The translations under genes were made by a program, and so were the position numbers. From Faecalicatena orotica (GTDB taxonomy: Bacteria; Bacillota; Clostridia; Lachnospirales; Lachnospiraceae), in the NCBI RefSeq assembly GCF_003149245.1, contig NZ_QGDL01000010.1, forward strand, positions 62,001-126,000: a DNA stretch of 64,000 nucleotides, read 5' to 3'. The notes below the pieces were generated by a model. It ran no database searches. It was not told the origin of the DNA and saw only the letters and a list, made by a program, of their open reading frames with translations. The first letter of the stretch is position 1, and the number at the start of each line of letters is the position of its first letter. Shown one piece after another: positions 53,065 to 60,817 of the stretch.

Positions 53065-53082
53065 AAGGAGGTGGAGAGAAGG

Positions 53083-53343
53083 ATGTACGACATATTAAAT
53101 GCGAGTCAGGCTGCTAAAGTAATTGGATGCGGCCGACAAGAAGTAGTAGAAAAAGGAAAAAGGGAAATTTGGAAGTTCGTAAAGATAATCCCGCCAACAA
53201 ATTCAGAGGGGAATAACAGCTATGAAATCAACAAGCGGGATCTGGCAAATTATCTGAAAATACCATATGAAGAGATAGATATTAGACTCAGAAGGAGGAA
53301 TGAAATTGAAGATTATACAGAGAAGAAAGCCCAGACCGCGTGA
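53083..53343 (+). CDS. Small DNA-binding protein, excisionase-like
   Basis: An 86-residue basic protein. ILNASQAAKVIGCGRQEVVEKGKR at the start looks like the HTH of excisionase/MerR-type proteins, and a wing-like turn follows (IIPPTNSEGNNSYEINKRDLANYL). Its location in the early block fits a regulator or excisionase. ATG 53083 is preferred over GTG 53071, which lies inside the ribosome site. It overlaps the next gene by 44 bases in another frame. Confidence 0.6.
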   Translation: MYDILNASQAAKVIGCGRQEVVEKGKREIWKFVKIIPPTNSEGNNSYEINKRDLANYLKIPYEEIDIRLRRRNEIEDYTEKKAQTA

Positions 53344-53530
53344 CCGTCCTGTAACATGCCGTCAGTACAGGCGATTTAGTTACTGCATGGAAGCAAGCCG
53401 GATGTACCCCTGTCAAGAGTTTGAGCGTTGGGGGCAAAAGCAGATGTCGGATCGGGAGCTTATGGTCGCGCTGGTAGAAACAATTTTAATCGGTGTAGCG
53501 ATGGCCGCGGTATATATCCGTGTGGCATGA
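53300..53530 (+). CDS. Small phage membrane protein of unknown function
   Basis: A 76-residue protein: basic, cysteine-containing N-terminal half (RPRDRPVTCRQYRRFSYCMEASRMYPCQEF) and one C-terminal membrane helix (LMVALVETILIGVAMAAVYIRVA). GAAGGAGGA precedes the ATG. The three cysteines could bind metal. I do not recognise the family. It overlaps the genes on both sides, so it is part of the tightly packed early block. Confidence 0.55.
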   Translation: MKLKIIQRRKPRPRDRPVTCRQYRRFSYCMEASRMYPCQEFERWGQKQMSDRELMVALVETILIGVAMAAVYIRVA

Positions 53531-53537
53531 GGAGGAT

Positions 53538-53726
53538 ATGAAGATGGGAATCAGGGAAAAAGCTGATCATTTTGCAGAGCAGCATCGGAAAGCATTTGAG
53601 AACTGGGAACACGGTGGCATTAAAGACGCGTGGCGGGATCAGGATGGAAACATCTGCATCGCCTATGAGGACGGCCGCTGGTGGCGGTACCGTGAGAAGG
53701 CTGGAGGTGTGATTGAATGGTGGTAA
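53538..53726 (+). CDS. Small phage protein of unknown function
   Basis: A 62-residue protein, MKMGIREKADHFAEQHRKAFENWEHGG, with many charged residues and six tryptophans, five of them in the second half (DAWRDQDGNICIAYEDGRWWRYREKAGGVIEWW). GAGGAGG lies 9 bases before the ATG. Unrecognised; the tryptophan- and arginine-rich end suggests binding to another protein or to nucleic acid, but this is inference. Confidence 0.6.
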   Translation: MKMGIREKADHFAEQHRKAFENWEHGGIKDAWRDQDGNICIAYEDGRWWRYREKAGGVIEWW

Positions 53727-53808
53727 AAAAAGAGCGCATAAGGCGGGCACCTATATGCACTCAGGCAAATATACAATTTCATTATAATTACGGAAAGGAA
53801 TTTAGTCA

Positions 53809-55239
53809 ATGAAAATAAAGAAAATTAGGATCAAGAACATGTATGGAATTACAGAGTATGAGGGGGATGGAAAGAGCATTGAGCTTGACGGCACGAATGG
53901 GGCTGGCAAGAGTTCTGTAATTGATGCCATAAGGTATGCCCTCACAAATAAATCAGACCGCAAATACATAGTCAGGAACGGGGAGACAGAAGGTGAAATC
54001 CTGATTGAGACTGACAATGGCCTGCGGATCAACCGGAAGGCGCGGACGAATCAGGTTGATTATAAGAGCGTCAAGAAGGATGGAAGGGAAGTTGGAAGCC
54101 CTGAATCGTTCCTGAAAGATATATTCTCTCCACTGCAGCTATCTCCTGTTGAGTTTATGGAAAAGTCTGAGAAGGAACAGAATGCAATTATTCTGGATAT
54201 GATCCAGTATGATTGGAACCTACAGACAATCCGTGAATGGTTCGGCGAGATTCCCGACTGGGTATCATACGATCAGAATATCTTGCAAGTGCTCAATGAC
54301 ATCCAGTCAGAGAAAGGGGCATATTTCCAGAACCGGCAGGATGTCAACAGGGATATCAGAAACAAGAGGTCGTTTATAGAGGACATTGCGGACTCCATCC
54401 CGGCGGGGTATGAAGCCGAAAAGTGGGAAAACATGAACCTCAGTGAGCTCTACATGAAGATAGAGAAGATCCGTAAAGAGAATGAAGAAATCCAGAAGGC
54501 AAAACAAGTGATCGAGTCTCGTGACAATAAAGTGCGTAAATATGAAGCTGACCGTGAGATTGCTCTGGCAGCACTTGATCGAGAATTGTCTGCTGAAAAG
54601 GAACGGCTTGTTAAAGATAATGAGCAGTTACAGGCCCAGCTAAAAGCCAATCAGGAGAAACTAAACGGAATGGCAGAGCGTAAGCAGGATAAGACAGCCG
54701 TAATCAATAAAACATATGAGTCCGAGGTTGCCAAATATAATGCTATGGTCGATGAGTACAAGGAAATTTCGGACAAGGAGATACAGGATTATAGCAAGCT
54801 TCAGGAAGAAGCGGAACACGCCGAGGAAATGAAATCCCATTTGAAGGAATACGAACGCATGATTTCCCTTCAGACAGACGTGGAAAACTTACGGCAGGAG
54901 TCAGAGGACCTCACAAATAAGATTGAGAAGGCCCGTACCCTTCCGGGAGAGATTTTGGAAACAGCCGTGATACCTATTGCCGGGCTTACAGTAAAGAATG
55001 GGATACCGCTCATCAATGGTCTTCCAATCAGCAACCTTTCCGATGGAGAGAAACTTGACCTGTGCATTGATGTGGCTATCCAGAAGCCAAATGGATTACA
55101 AATTATCCTTATAGATGGTGTGGAGAAACTGTCTACTAAAATGCGGAATGAACTGTATCAGAAGTGTAAAGACAGGGGCTTGCAGTTTATTGCTACACGC
55201 ACCACGGATGATGAAGACTTAACGGTGATTGAATTATAG
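53809..55239 (+). CDS. Rad50/SbcC-like AAA ATPase
   Basis: A 476-residue ATPase with Walker A DGTNGAGKSSVIDAIRYAL (near residue 30), a coiled coil of about 190 residues in the middle (200-375, KQVIESRDNKVRKYEADRE), the signature-like NLSDGEKLDLCIDVA and Walker B LQIILIDGVEKL. It resembles a small SMC/Rad50 protein. In phages such ATPases are encoded with annealing proteins and nucleases, as here, and likely help DNA recombination or end processing. The next two genes complete the set. Confidence 0.85.
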   Translation: MKIKKIRIKNMYGITEYEGDGKSIELDGTNGAGKSSVIDAIRYALTNKSDRKYIVRNGETEGEILIETDNGLRINRKARTNQVDYKSVKKDGREVGSPESFLKDIFSPLQLSPVEFMEKSEKEQNAIILDMIQYDWNLQTIREWFGEIPDWVSYDQNILQVLNDIQSEKGAYFQNRQDVNRDIRNKRSFIEDIADSIPAGYEAEKWENMNLSELYMKIEKIRKENEEIQKAKQVIESRDNKVRKYEADREIALAALDRELSAEKERLVKDNEQLQAQLKANQEKLNGMAERKQDKTAVINKTYESEVAKYNAMVDEYKEISDKEIQDYSKLQEEAEHAEEMKSHLKEYERMISLQTDVENLRQESEDLTNKIEKARTLPGEILETAVIPIAGLTVKNGIPLINGLPISNLSDGEKLDLCIDVAIQKPNGLQIILIDGVEKLSTKMRNELYQKCKDRGLQFIATRTTDDEDLTVIEL

Positions 55240-55248
55240 GAGGAAGAT

Positions 55249-55905
55249 ATGGATAACGAAATTGCAGTACAGGAAAAAGCACATGAGCTGGTGAAAGAAG
55301 GGGTATTTTCGAGTATCCAGAATTTTAAAGAAATCTATGATATTGGGAAAATGTTCGCATCATCTACGCTTGTACCACAGGCATATCAGGGAAAGCCGAT
55401 GGACTGCACAATTGCTGTGGATATGGCAAACCGTATGGGAGTAAGCCCCATGATGGTAATGCAGAATCTATATGTAGTGAAAGGGAAACCTTCGTGGAGC
55501 GGTCAGGCGTGCATGTCGTTGATTAATGGGAGCGGGAAATTTAATCATATCCATCACGTATATACCGGAGAACGTAATACAGATACCCGCGGATGTTACG
55601 TTGAAGCTGTCAGGATTGAAGACGGAGAAACTGTGAGAGGTGTCGAAGTCACAATGGAGATGGCAAAAGCAGAAGGATGGACAAGCAATAAAAAATGGCA
55701 GAGTATGCCGGAATTAATGCTGGCGTATAGGGCATCCGCATATTTTGCAAGGGTGCATATACCAAATGCGCTTATGGGAGTTTCTGTGGAGGGCGAAGCA
55801 GAAGATATTACAAAATCAGACCGTATTGAGACAACAGACCCATTTGCTCAACAGCCAGTAATTAACGAGGAGACATTAAAAGAAGCGGAGGAAATTTTTG
55901 AATGA
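55249..55905 (+). CDS. Single-strand annealing protein candidate (RecT-like)
   Basis: A 218-residue protein between a Rad50-like ATPase and a PD-(D/E)XK nuclease. The segments VPQAYQGKPMDCTIAVDMANRMGVSPMMVMQ, GKPSWSGQACMSLIN and MLAYRASAYFARVHIPNALMGV occur in phage proteins annotated RecT or recombination-associated; the ending is acidic and tail-like, as in annealing proteins. No enzyme motif. GGAGGAAG precedes the ATG and the stop overlaps the nuclease start by 4 bases. Family assignment rests on pattern memory and context. Confidence 0.65.
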   Translation: MDNEIAVQEKAHELVKEGVFSSIQNFKEIYDIGKMFASSTLVPQAYQGKPMDCTIAVDMANRMGVSPMMVMQNLYVVKGKPSWSGQACMSLINGSGKFNHIHHVYTGERNTDTRGCYVEAVRIEDGETVRGVEVTMEMAKAEGWTSNKKWQSMPELMLAYRASAYFARVHIPNALMGVSVEGEAEDITKSDRIETTDPFAQQPVINEETLKEAEEIFE

Positions 55906-56699
55906 TATTAACCAGTGAAAACTATTACATGCAGGAAGCCAATCGGGAATATCTTTCTGTCAGCCAGTATAAGGACTTCTGCGGCACGTTGGGGAAACCA
56001 CCGTGTGAAGAACTTGCCCTTGCAAAGCTGAACGGTGAGTGGGAAGAGGAAATGACAACCCCGCTTTTGATAGGGTCTTATGTGGATTCTCACTTTGAGG
56101 GAACACTTGACCTGTTCCGTGCACAGCATCCAGAAATATACACGAAGCAGGGCAGTTTAAAAACTGACTATAAGAAAGCTGATGAAATTATAAACCGTAT
56201 AGAAAAAGATGAACTGTTTATGAAGTATATGTCTGGAAAGAAGCAGGTTATCATGACTGCTGATATGTTTGGAGTGCCTTGGAAGATTAAAATGGACAGC
56301 TACATAGAAGATATCTGCATTGTAGACCTGAAAGTTATGAAGTCTCTTCGTGAATCACATTATGTGAGGGACTACGGACTTATGGACTTTATCCGCTACT
56401 GGGGATATGACATTCAGGCGGCAGTATATCAGAAAATAGTGGAGATAAACACTGGCAAGCAGCTTCCGTTTTACATAGCTGCGGCATCAAAGGAAAAAGA
56501 AACTGATATTGAAATAATCCAAATCCCTCAGGAATGGATGGACGACCGGCTGATGGAAGTCCAGAAGAACGTACCGAAGATTGTTGCCCTGAAAAATGGT
56601 GAGATATGCCCTATTAGGTGCGAGGTATGTGACTACTGCAAACGATCAAAGGTGCTTACTGGCGCCATCTGGCCGGACAATCTGCTGGGAGAAATATAA
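55902..56699 (+). CDS. PD-(D/E)XK exonuclease, RecE/DUF3799-like
   Basis: A 265-residue nuclease. GSYVDSHFEG is the conserved helix, KIKMDSYIEDICIVDLKVMKS is the core (catalytic D and DLK in place of ExK), YWGYDIQAAVYQKIVE is the QxxxY motif, and CEVCDYCKRSKVL at the end may bind a metal cluster. It is similar to the exonuclease domain of RecE and the DUF3799 phage nucleases, which resect ends for the annealing protein encoded just upstream. The genes overlap by 4 bases. Confidence 0.8.
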   Translation: MILTSENYYMQEANREYLSVSQYKDFCGTLGKPPCEELALAKLNGEWEEEMTTPLLIGSYVDSHFEGTLDLFRAQHPEIYTKQGSLKTDYKKADEIINRIEKDELFMKYMSGKKQVIMTADMFGVPWKIKMDSYIEDICIVDLKVMKSLRESHYVRDYGLMDFIRYWGYDIQAAVYQKIVEINTGKQLPFYIAAASKEKETDIEIIQIPQEWMDDRLMEVQKNVPKIVALKNGEICPIRCEVCDYCKRSKVLTGAIWPDNLLGEI

Positions 56700-56978
56700 A
56701 TGAAAAAATCAGACACTATCGTAACGGAATATGTAGATTTCTGCCTGTTTTGTGGCAGACCTTATAACATTGAGGGACACCATCTTATATGTGGCGGGGC
56801 AAAGCGGAGTAATGGCACTAAAGATAAATTACTCATACCGGTATGCCCTGAATGCCACCGAAAGATACATGGTAATGGACTGAGTATGAAACTATCCAAA
56901 ATGTTAGGACAGGCAGTATATGAGCAGACGCATACACGGGAGGAGTTCAGGGAGAGATATGGACAATCATACTTTTGA
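56700..56978 (+). CDS. HNH-like nuclease domain protein
   Basis: A 92-residue protein with C-X2-C (CLFCGRP), EGHHLICGG and C-X2-C-H (CPECHRKIHGNG), an HNH/ββα-metal fold. HNH proteins in early phage regions may nick DNA or process ends. It begins at the base after the preceding stop and overlaps the RusA gene by 20 bases. The second half is helical and charged. No ribosome site is evident; translation is probably coupled. Confidence 0.75.
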   Translation: MKKSDTIVTEYVDFCLFCGRPYNIEGHHLICGGAKRSNGTKDKLLIPVCPECHRKIHGNGLSMKLSKMLGQAVYEQTHTREEFRERYGQSYF

Positions 56979-57363
56979 GATCCGCGGCAGATTTTACAAG
57001 GGTCATTGCTTTCCGGGGCTGAATGAATACATACAAGCAATAGGGGCAAATCCCAAAAAAGGAAACCGCATGAAGCAGGATTATCAAATGATAGCCTGTA
57101 ATGCAATCAGGCTGGGCTTAAAGAGATTCAAAACGCATGGCCCCATTATCCTGCATTACACATTCAAAGAGCCAGAAAAAGGAAATAAACGGGACAGGAT
57201 GAATGTGTTCAGTTTTGCAGACAAAGTGATAGAAGACGCGCTTCAGAAGTGCGGAGTGATCGAGAATGATGATCCGGCACATGTGCTGAATACCACCCAT
57301 GATTTCTCCTACACAAAAGGAGAACCGGCAATCATTGTTTCGATAGAGGAGATAACAGGATAA
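56959..57363 (+). CDS. RusA-type Holliday junction resolvase
   Basis: A 134-residue endonuclease of the RusA family that cuts Holliday junctions. FPGLNEYIQAIGANPKKGNRMKQD and RDRMNVFSFADKVIEDALQKCGVIENDDPAHV include the conserved aspartates (DRMN, ADKVIEDAL, NDDP). ATG 56959 is set by AGGGAGAG and overlaps the HNH gene; the frame opens at 56920 without a ribosome site. It resolves branched DNA made by the recombination module. Confidence 0.9.
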   Translation: MDNHTFEIRGRFYKGHCFPGLNEYIQAIGANPKKGNRMKQDYQMIACNAIRLGLKRFKTHGPIILHYTFKEPEKGNKRDRMNVFSFADKVIEDALQKCGVIENDDPAHVLNTTHDFSYTKGEPAIIVSIEEITG

Positions 57364-57477
57364 GTCTTGTTATAGTAACCCGTCTAAGGCACCTGCGGGT
57401 ACGTCACGGTAATCGTAGGCCATTTCATTACTTCCCGGCGGATGGCCGGGAGGGGAAAGGAGGACGGAAGAATCCCA

Positions 57478-58149
57478 ATGGAAGGATGGATAAAGGTACA
57501 TAGAAACATCATGGAACATTGGTTGTGGCAGGAAAAAGTATATTCCAGACTTCAGGCATGGTTAGAAATGATAATGCTTGCAAACCATACAGGGAACAAG
57601 GTTAGAATTGGGAATGATTTGGTTTATGTTGAACGTGGTAGTTTTATTACATCGGATTTGAAACTCGCTGCCCGCTGGGGGTGGAGTAAAACAAAGGTAA
57701 GAGCGTTTTTATCTATGTTGGAAAATGACAATATGATTGAGAAAAAAACAGACCGGAAAAAAACCACTATAACCATTGTAAACTACGGCATTTATCAGGA
57801 ATCAAAAACCACAGAAAAACCTCAAAAAGACCACGAAGAAACCATAAAAGAACTACAAAAAAACACAAACAAGAATGTAAAGAATGATAAGAATGAAAAG
57901 AAGGTAAATAATACTGTGCGGTTTACACCGCCGGACATTGATATGGTCCGTGACTACTGTATAGAACGTAACAACAGTGTTGACCCTCAGGCATTCATTG
58001 ATTTTTATTCTGCCAAAGGTTGGATGATTGGCAAAAACAAAATGAAGGACTGGAAAGCCGCGGTGAGGACTTGGGAGAGAAATAATAAAAAAGCAGGAGC
58101 TTCCCGTGCATCGGGTACAGACAGGGTTAGTGAGGTGGATAACTGGTGA
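57478..58149 (+). CDS. Phage replication initiator, winged-helix (DnaD-like)
   Basis: A 223-residue protein: MEGWIKVHRNIMEHWLWQEKVYSRLQAWLEMIMLANH, then GSFITSDLKLAARWGWSKTKVRAFLSMLENDNMI, a winged helix typical of phage replisome organisers; a lysine/asparagine-rich linker; and a C-terminal DnaD-like part (PDIDMVRDYCIERNNSVDPQAFIDFYSAKGWMIGKNKMKDWKAAVRTWERN). It recruits the helicase loader and replicative helicase. ATG 57478 gives the family's usual start; ATG 57442 would add 12 residues. The next gene overlaps by 4 bases. Confidence 0.85.
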   Translation: MEGWIKVHRNIMEHWLWQEKVYSRLQAWLEMIMLANHTGNKVRIGNDLVYVERGSFITSDLKLAARWGWSKTKVRAFLSMLENDNMIEKKTDRKKTTITIVNYGIYQESKTTEKPQKDHEETIKELQKNTNKNVKNDKNEKKVNNTVRFTPPDIDMVRDYCIERNNSVDPQAFIDFYSAKGWMIGKNKMKDWKAAVRTWERNNKKAGASRASGTDRVSEVDNW

Positions 58150-58493
58150 CTAGAGAAGAGTTTAAAAATATTGTAAAGGCGATACGTGGGACATACTCTA
58201 ACAGTCCAATAAGCTCCCAACAGATATTTGACCTTTGGTATGAGATGCTGAATGACATGGACTACGAAATGGTATCCAATAATTTGCATAAGCACATACG
58301 GACAAATAAGTTTGCCCCTACGGTGGCAGAACTCAGAGGTGTTGCGGATTCTAAGGATTTTAATAATTTCAAACGGCGGCCGTACAATATGGATTTGCTG
58401 GAACGGCAGCTCTTAGAGGCAGACAGGGAAATGATACCGGAGCTTAAAGATAATGGCTATCAGATTTCAGGAGGAGATAATAATGGTTGTTAA
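58146..58493 (+). CDS. Helicase-loader-like protein (G39P-type)
   Basis: A 115-residue protein. MTREEFKNIVKAIRGTYSNSPISSQQIFDLWYEMLNDMDYEMVSNNLHKHIRTNKFAPTVAEL resembles the N-terminal domain of the SPP1 helicase loader/inhibitor G39P, a small all-helical fold. Its C-terminal tail is less ordered. Start is GTG at 58146, overlapping the initiator stop. It likely hands the DnaB-like host helicase to the phage origin complex. Confidence 0.75.
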   Translation: MTREEFKNIVKAIRGTYSNSPISSQQIFDLWYEMLNDMDYEMVSNNLHKHIRTNKFAPTVAELRGVADSKDFNNFKRRPYNMDLLERQLLEADREMIPELKDNGYQISGGDNNGC

Positions 58494-58650
58494 AAATAAA
58501 AATAGAACAGAGGCAGATGTACGGAAAAACGGTATATTTGGGACTGTAATGCAATACGAGATGTTCTGCGTATACTGGCAGCATCTATGCACCAGATTGA
58601 ATAAAAATTCAATTAACAGGGCACAGAAATGCGAGAAAGAAGGTTATTAA
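58483..58650 (+). CDS. Small phage protein of unknown function
   Basis: A 55-residue protein, MVVKNKNRTEADVRKNGIFGTVMQYEMFCVYWQHLCTRLNKNS, starting at the ATG behind CAGGAGGAG (58470-58478) and overlapping the preceding gene by 11 bases. The next gene starts at the base after its stop. Two cysteines, no family recognised. Real on the basis of the ribosome site and tight packing. Confidence 0.6.
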   Translation: MVVKNKNRTEADVRKNGIFGTVMQYEMFCVYWQHLCTRLNKNSINRAQKCEKEGY

Positions 58651-58926
58651 ATGATATACATTTGTAACAATACAAGCAAGATAGATAAGCTCTGGGGGAG
58701 GTTTATAAAACACTTGCTCCAGATGCAGGGTGAAGGGATCACCGTAGAATACGTCAGAAAAGGCGAAGTCATCCTGAATGGAAAACAGTATAAGCCATTT
58801 TACAGGGAAAACACTATGAGCTACGACCCCATAGGATGGACATATGAGGACGGTCAGCCATATATAGTTTTTACGGGATACGATATTAAGCCGCTTATTG
58901 ATTATTTGTTAAAAGGAGGAGTTTAA
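58651..58926 (+). CDS. Phage protein of unknown function
   Basis: A 91-residue protein. The sequence mixes short strands and helices (IYICNNTSKIDKLWGRFIKHLLQM, EVILNGKQYKPFYRE, IVFTGYDIKPLIDYLLKGG). It has one cysteine, no signal or membrane segment. It starts at the base after the preceding stop and ends 2 bases before the next gene's ATG. I do not recognise the family; translational coupling places it in the replication block. Confidence 0.6.
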   Translation: MIYICNNTSKIDKLWGRFIKHLLQMQGEGITVEYVRKGEVILNGKQYKPFYRENTMSYDPIGWTYEDGQPYIVFTGYDIKPLIDYLLKGGV

Positions 58927-58928
58927 AA

Positions 58929-59360
58929 ATGGCAATGACAGCGGATATAAAGATGCAGATAGAGGCTATAAAAAATCAATCAAGGATAAAGGTTATAGAT
59001 TATGGTGACACAGTACTTCTCACTGATGGGTGGAAGGGGCCATACATAAAAAAGGATAAATTAATCATTGATCTGGACAAGATAAATCATCCAGAGGGAG
59101 GGGAAACATACGATCCCAATAAACTTAAGCTTATAAAACTTAAGAGAACGAATCATCTTTTGATAACGGGAAATAGGATTGCAATCAGATTTGATACGGA
59201 AGATGGGGAACATATCTGGACCAGAAATGACTGGATGAAAGAGTACGGAAATGCATTCGGATACGCAACTGAAGAGACAAAAACTTCCGTTATACCAATA
59301 GGCATAAATGGTGATCCACTGGGTATTGTGCTGTGTATGCGTATTACTGATAATGATTAG
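58929..59360 (+). CDS. Phage protein of unknown function
   Basis: A 143-residue protein with a helical N-terminus (MAMTADIKMQIEAIKNQSRIKV), then a beta-rich region with DYGDTVLLTDGWKGPYIKKDKLIIDL and NHLLITGNRIAIRFDTEDG. No enzyme motif, no membrane segment. AAAGGAGGA precedes the ATG. Its end (TTAGCATTT, 59357-59365, stop codon inside) is the first of several equal gene ends. Confidence 0.6.
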   Translation: MAMTADIKMQIEAIKNQSRIKVIDYGDTVLLTDGWKGPYIKKDKLIIDLDKINHPEGGETYDPNKLKLIKLKRTNHLLITGNRIAIRFDTEDGEHIWTRNDWMKEYGNAFGYATEETKTSVIPIGINGDPLGIVLCMRITDND

Positions 59361-59378
59361 CATTTATGGAGGAGCAGG

Positions 59379-59597
59379 ATGCATAAAATAAAAGGCGTAT
59401 TTTGCCTTAACAGTAAGTGTAAACATTACTTTGAGGATAGCTGCATGTTGATACAGGAGACTGGAACTGTGAATATATCAAAGACCGGAAAATGCGAAGA
59501 CTTTGTTGCAGGCGAATACATTGGATATGCTGACCGATCGGATCTTACATCTGTAGCTATAGATCCAGAGACACTAGAGGTTGTTTTTATAGATTAA
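59379..59597 (+). CDS. Small cysteine-containing phage protein
   Basis: A 72-residue protein: VFCLNSKCKHYFEDSCMLIQETG has a C-X4-C-X7-C pattern and a fourth cysteine follows (GKCEDF), a possible small zinc site. The C-terminal part (DRSDLTSVAIDPETLEVVFID) is acidic. GGAGGAG precedes the ATG. The stop lies in TTAACATTT (59594-59602). Family unknown to me. Confidence 0.6.
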   Translation: MHKIKGVFCLNSKCKHYFEDSCMLIQETGTVNISKTGKCEDFVAGEYIGYADRSDLTSVAIDPETLEVVFID

Positions 59598-59614
59598 CAT
59601 TTTGAGGTGAATAT

Positions 59615-59812
59615 ATGAGGGTAATTAGAACAAAGGATAGTACAGAAAATCTATGTGATGCTTGTCAGCGCAGTGAAGAGATTCCGTTATGTGTATCAGA
59701 TAATATTGAGTTTGGGAATGGTTTCGGAAATGACAATGTTATTGGTTGTAGTAATTGCTTATGCAAATACAGCGATACCATATATCCGGGCGAAATAGCA
59801 ACAAAAAATTAA
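59615..59812 (+). CDS. Small cysteine-rich phage protein
   Basis: A 65-residue protein with six cysteines in pairs (CDACQR, PLCVSD, CSNCLCKY), likely binding zinc. The two outer CXXC pairs could form one zinc finger. GAGGTG is the ribosome site. The stop again lies in TTAACATTT (59809-59817). Unrecognised family; the repeated gene-end motif suggests common origin of the junctions. Confidence 0.6.
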   Translation: MRVIRTKDSTENLCDACQRSEEIPLCVSDNIEFGNGFGNDNVIGCSNCLCKYSDTIYPGEIATKN

Positions 59813-59843
59813 CATTTGATGTAGATGTACATTGACAATTTCA

Positions 59844-59909
59844 TAGGTCAGTAGAAACCACGTACAACGTGGAAAAATGTTGACAAAACCACATGTGACG
59901 TGGTATCAT
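59844..59909 (+). promoter_or_regulatory. Promoter with two CCAC-GTGG operators; left 12-bp inverted flank
   Basis: TTGACA (59880-59885), 18-base spacer, TATCAT (59904-59909). The spacer holds CCACATGTGACGTGG (59889-59903); a second palindrome CCACGTACAACGTGG lies at 59858-59872, exactly 31 bp upstream, about three helical turns. TAGGTCAGTAGA (59844-59855) returns inverted at 60297-60308 behind the gene. Confidence 0.7.
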
Positions 59910-59955
59910 TATAATTGTAAAGAGGATAACATTTATTTATAATTAGGAGGATACC

Positions 59956-60282
59956 ATGAATTTTAAATTATTTTCAGAATTATACGATGAAGCAAAAAAA
60001 TGTGAGAATGTTGATAGTTTCATTGATAACAGAGAAAATATGTCTGAGTTAAAAAACATGCAAATTGATAATGCGGTTTTACTACTACGCTTTATCTATG
60101 AGGTGGCCCATATGGGGATCAAAGATATCAGGGAGTATTTAGGACTGCCGCGTCCAAATTTTTGTGAACGCTACGAAATAAAGTTAAGAACCCTTGAAGA
60201 TTGGGAGTATGGAAAAAATCCTGTCCCACAACATTTAACTAAATTGCTCTCGTACACACTCGTGGAAGATTTTATGAGTTAA
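59956..60282 (+). CDS. HTH-like regulator with its own promoter and terminator
   Basis: A 108-residue protein. The N-terminal half is helical and acidic (LFSELYDEAKKCENVDSFIDNRENM). The C-terminal half, EVAHMGIKDIREYLGLPRPNFCERYEIKLRTLEDWEYGKNPVPQHLTKLL, has the pattern of an XRE-type HTH (R-x-L-E-D-W-E-x-G-x-x-x-P). It has its own promoter with two palindromic operators and its own terminator, unlike its neighbours, so it is a self-contained, probably self-regulated unit inside the early block. TAGGAGGA precedes the ATG. What it controls beyond itself is unknown. Confidence 0.7.
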   Translation: MNFKLFSELYDEAKKCENVDSFIDNRENMSELKNMQIDNAVLLLRFIYEVAHMGIKDIREYLGLPRPNFCERYEIKLRTLEDWEYGKNPVPQHLTKLLSYTLVEDFMS

Positions 60283-60295
60283 TAGTGATAAAAAG

Positions 60296-60330
60296 ATCTA
60301 CTGACCTAATGATGGTTGGTAGATTTTTTT
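60296..60330 (+). terminator. Terminator of the one-gene cassette
   Basis: ATCTACTGACC (60296-60306) pairs with GGTTGGTAGAT (60314-60324), with two G-T pairs, followed by T. The 5' arm contains the inverted copy of the flank at 59844-59855. Confidence 0.85.
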
Positions 60331-60366
60331 TATTTAAAATTAGCATTTACTGAAAGAAGGTATACT

Positions 60367-60618
60367 GTGAAAGATTCTATAAAGAATGTATTAATTAACT
60401 TGATTCAGGAGGCAAAAAGAGATCAGGAGCGTGCGAATAAATCTGCAGAATTGGTTTTTAATACAATAAACGATATATTTAATAACCCGGATTTGCAAAA
60501 AATTCCTACAGGAGCCGAAAATGCCGAAAATTTAGAAGAGGCTATCGCGTGTTATATACAATATGGTGAGTATGACATTCAGGGAATTATAAAGGAACTT
60601 GAAACAATTAGGATTTGA
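60367..60618 (+). CDS. Small phage protein of unknown function
   Basis: An 83-residue, mostly helical protein: MKDSIKNVLINLIQEAKRDQERANKSAELVFNTINDIFNNPDLQ. Start is GTG at 60367, after GAAAGAAGG. TTAGCATTT (60340-60348) lies directly upstream, as at other junctions here. No motif recognised. Confidence 0.55.
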   Translation: MKDSIKNVLINLIQEAKRDQERANKSAELVFNTINDIFNNPDLQKIPTGAENAENLEEAIACYIQYGEYDIQGIIKELETIRI

Positions 60619-60642
60619 GCGATTAAGAAAGGAGACGCAGAA

Positions 60643-60801
60643 TTGTATAGCATAGACGATATGAAAAGCTGTATACAGGAGTGGTTTTCAGAGGCATTAA
60701 ATCCGGTTGAAGTAGCAAAAACATATCATGAAATTCAGCAGGAGGCAGAAAAACAGCTTGAATTTATGATGGAGCAAAGGATAGAAAACGTTGAGAATTA
60801 G
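60643..60801 (+). CDS. Small helical phage protein
   Basis: A 52-residue protein, YSIDDMKSCIQEWFSEALNP followed by VEVAKTYHEIQQEAEKQLEFMMEQ, starting at TTG 60643 behind AAAGGAGAC. It is acidic and probably all-helical. Its stop is in TTAGCATAT (60798-60806), near to the TTARCATTT gene-end motif. Too short for usual ORF filters. Confidence 0.5.
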   Translation: MYSIDDMKSCIQEWFSEALNPVEVAKTYHEIQQEAEKQLEFMMEQRIENVEN

Positions 60802-60817
60802 CATATAGGAGATCAAA

